Origin: an uncultured Lachnospiraceae bacterium
Lineage (GTDB): Bacteria > Bacillota > Clostridia > Lachnospirales > Lachnospiraceae
DNA length: 55,933 nucleotides
Assembly: GCA_910585635.1 (NCBI GenBank)
Contig: CAJUFE010000016.1
Coordinates: 26,144-82,076 of the forward strand
Direction: 5' to 3'
Shown one piece after another: positions 54,134 through 55,933 of the stretch. The notes below the pieces were generated by a model. That model was not told the origin of the DNA and made no database searches. It saw only the letters and a program-made list of their open reading frames with translations. The position numbers and the translations under genes were made by a program. The number at the start of each line of letters is the position of its first letter. Positions within the stretch are counted from its first letter, which is position 1.

Positions 54134-55573
54134 TCACTCCTCCGCCGATAAGAAGACGGAAGGGCTTTTTTTGCAGGTGGCGAGGCTCACCCCCACCAGA
54201 GCGGCGGCGCAGGCGATGGCGCCGGGGACGGTGGCGCCCATCCCGAAGGGGAGCCCGGCCAGCTTCCAGCCCACGCAGACCACAAAGCCGGCCACCATCC
54301 CGGCGATGATCCCCTGGCTGGTGGCTTTTTTCCAGTAAAGGGCGGCAAATGCCGGGAGGCCTGCCGCCGCCGCGTAGAAGCTCCAGGCGAACATCAGGAT
54401 GTTGTAGGCGTTCTTGATATAGAGGGCGATCAAGAGAGCGCCCACCGATAAGCCTACCGCAAAAAGCCGGGACAGCCTAAGCTCGTCCTTCTCCGTCAGC
54501 TTGGGAAAGAGGGTCTTGCCGATATCATGGACGCAGGTCTGCACCGATACCAGCAGATAGCTGTCCGCGGTGGACATGATCACCGACAAGATCCCGGCTA
54601 AGGCAAGGCCTGTGAGGCCGATCGGCAGCACGGTGATGGCCAGGGCCGGGACCACAGCATCGGTGGAGCCGTAGACCGCGGCTACGTCATCCCCTAAGAT
54701 CTGATGGGCCACGATGCCCATAAAAAAGACCAGGATGATCGTGATCCCATAGACGGAATTGCCCAGGATCATCCCTTTTTTCGCGGCAGAGGCATCCTTG
54801 GCGGAAAAGGCCCGCTGCCACATCTCCGCACCGGCCATGGTAAAGACCAGATAGGTGACGATATCCCCCAGGATATCGCCGTTGATGTAGGGCTTGACCA
54901 GCGTGGTATCCAGGCCGGACAGAAAGCCGGAGAAGCCGCCCACGGCCCGCAGGGAGGCCACGGGGATCAGGATATATACGAAGAGGATCAGCATATAGAA
55001 CTGCATCACATCGGTGTAAACCACTCCGAAGAGGCCGGAGGTGGCGGTGTAGATGATGAACACCACGCAGGCGATCATGGCGCCGGCCTCATAGGATAAG
55101 CCGATCTGTCCGCCCAGCATGTTGATGATCGTGGCGGTAGCTGTGACCTGGGAGGCCACGGTCCCCATCATGGTGAAGGCCAGCATGGCGGATAAGATCA
55201 ATTTGGCCGCCTTGCCGAAGCGCTTGTCAAAAAGCTCCGGGATCGACTCGATCCCATAGCGGAAGCCGATCTTAGAGATCTGCCCGGCCATGGCCGAGAA
55301 GATGAACATCCCCATCAGATAAGGGATGGCGGTCAGCACCGCCTTAAAGCCGCTGGAATAGGCCACGCCCGCGCGGCCCATCAGACCGCTGCCGCCGATG
55401 ATGGTGGCGCAGACCGTGGCCATCAGGACCAATGGCCCGAAGGACCGGCTGGCGACGAAATAGTCGTCCAGATCGCGTACCTTCCGTACGACAAATACAC
55501 CTATCCCGATCATGGTCAGCAGATAGATGGCGATGATAGTGAGATCGATAGCGTGAAGTTGTGTGTGGTCCAA
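54134..55573 (-). CDS. Sodium:solute symporter (SSS family)
   Basis: 479 aa, about 13 membrane helices. DLDDYFVASRSFGPLVLMATVCATIIGGSGLMG and the SSS signature region (MSTADSYLLVSVQT after GILSVI) are visible. The substrate (for example pantothenate, proline or a carboxylate) is not predictable from sequence. The start is TTG 55573: AAAGGAG lies 5 nt upstream and the next ATG is 20 codons inside the first helix. A promoter with an extended -10 is found about 180 bp upstream. Confidence 0.9.
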   Translation of the reverse strand: MDHTQLHAIDLTIIAIYLLTMIGIGVFVVRKVRDLDDYFVASRSFGPLVLMATVCATIIGGSGLMGRAGVAYSSGFKAVLTAIPYLMGMFIFSAMAGQISKIGFRYGIESIPELFDKRFGKAAKLILSAMLAFTMMGTVASQVTATATIINMLGGQIGLSYEAGAMIACVVFIIYTATSGLFGVVYTDVMQFYMLILFVYILIPVASLRAVGGFSGFLSGLDTTLVKPYINGDILGDIVTYLVFTMAGAEMWQRAFSAKDASAAKKGMILGNSVYGITIILVFFMGIVAHQILGDDVAAVYGSTDAVVPALAITVLPIGLTGLALAGILSVIMSTADSYLLVSVQTCVHDIGKTLFPKLTEKDELRLSRLFAVGLSVGALLIALYIKNAYNILMFAWSFYAAAAGLPAFAALYWKKATSQGIIAGMVAGFVVCVGWKLAGLPFGMGATVPGAIACAAALVGVSLATCKKSPSVFLSAEE

Positions 55574-55752
55574 AGTGACTCCTTTCTTTTGCGCACAATA
55601 GTTGCTTTCAATGTGATTTCCTTAAAAAAAGTGATTTCCTAAAGACAGCCGATCGACGCATCAGATGGGAGACGTAGGCTAAGGACTTTATCGGAAATGA
55701 CAGGAACCATATTGTGGCCGCAGAATGCGGCCAGAGAAGTTATCTTACAGAT

Positions 55753-55781
55753 AGTATAGCATAAAAATGAAGCTTAGGCAA
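55753..55781 (-). promoter_or_regulatory. Promoter of the symporter gene
   Basis: Minus strand: TTGCCT (-35), 17-bp spacer, TATACT (-10), with TGC before the -10 giving an extended box. It predicts a leader of about 170 nt. Confidence 0.65.
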
Positions 55782-55876
55782 GGTGACAGGTTGTCATAAA
55801 ATGTGAAGGAGGATGCAAAAAAATAAAAAAAGTGTTTTTTCCCTTGGAGATGAAATGGTTTTCTTAAGTACCCTTA

Positions 55877-55885
55877 TGCTATAAT
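55877..55885 (+). promoter_or_regulatory. Extended -10 promoter at the right edge
   Basis: TGCTATAAT without a clear -35 box. The gene it serves lies outside the window. Confidence 0.5.
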
Positions 55886-55933
55886 GTCTTTACAGTCTGA
55901 AAGGATATGCCAAAAGTGTCAACGATCGTATAC

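Larger units (their letters stand above)
55574..55933. other. Right-edge intergenic region
   Basis: Contains the symporter leader and promoter (minus), a short GTGATTTCCT direct repeat near 55612 and 55631, AT-rich DNA, and at the edge a plus-strand promoter. No ORF was seen. Confidence 0.6.

Overview
The window looks like chromosome from a spore-forming, GC-rich member of the Lachnospiraceae (Clostridium cluster XIVa type). The reasons are a GerA/SpoVAF-family germination protein with a possible sigma-G promoter, a sortase B, an HPr, an EIIBC PTS permease, sigma-A promoters with near-consensus boxes and 16-18 bp spacing, strong AGGAGG-type ribosome binding sites, and coding DNA well above half G+C. 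No rRNA, tRNA, CRISPR array or prophage was seen. The species is not identified.

Layout. 1-4.3 kb: the 3' part of an alpha/alpha-barrel protein, a class B sortase, and an AAA-ATPase-like/PD-(D/E)XK protein. 4.4-7.3 kb (minus strand): the germination protein and TcdA, with a probable small RNA between them. 7.3-21 kb: mainly housekeeping genes on the plus strand: NadE, a SpoU-family rRNA methylase, NfeD+SPFH, a patatin phospholipase, ArgF, BirA, MutY, a YegS-type lipid kinase, RpoD, an AAA ATPase and QueH. 22-24 kb: a secreted cell-wall-binding-repeat protein (minus) divergent from HPr.

24.4-30.4 kb is a catabolic cluster: a threonate-dehydrogenase-like oxidoreductase, a DUF1537 four-carbon acid sugar kinase, an alpha/beta-hydrolase fused to a polytopic membrane domain, a cyclase-family metal hydrolase and a GntR/FCD regulator. 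A perfect palindrome lies inside its promoter. 30.9-37 kb holds gltBD. 37.3-43 kb holds an EIIBC permease, an M20 amidohydrolase, a degenerate M24 (creatinase-like) protein and an RpiR/SIS regulator, a mixed set that suggests uptake of a phosphorylated or glycosylated nitrogen compound. 43-45.4 kb carries a 41-codon ORF with its own promoter and a single DDE transposase. 45.4-48.4 kb holds an aldo/keto reductase, a HAD phosphatase and a sugar-phosphate epimerase under a LacI-type operator. 48.5-50 kb has an AT-rich HigBA module and a CIRCE-controlled Hsp20. 50.1-54 kb has a small membrane-anchored protein followed by KdpDE without KdpFABC in the window. 54.1-55.6 kb is a sodium:solute symporter (minus).

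The most unusual global feature is the number of locus-specific tandem repeats. Several are duplications of a gene's own 3' end that carry the stop codon with them (genes ending at 1417, 6419, 25314, 28835 and 41929). Others are intergenic minisatellites. In-frame repeats of 24 bp occur in two unrelated proteins (patatin and transposase). GATC is also strikingly frequent. Most genes appear single or in short co-directional operons, each with a recognisable promoter and hairpin terminator.
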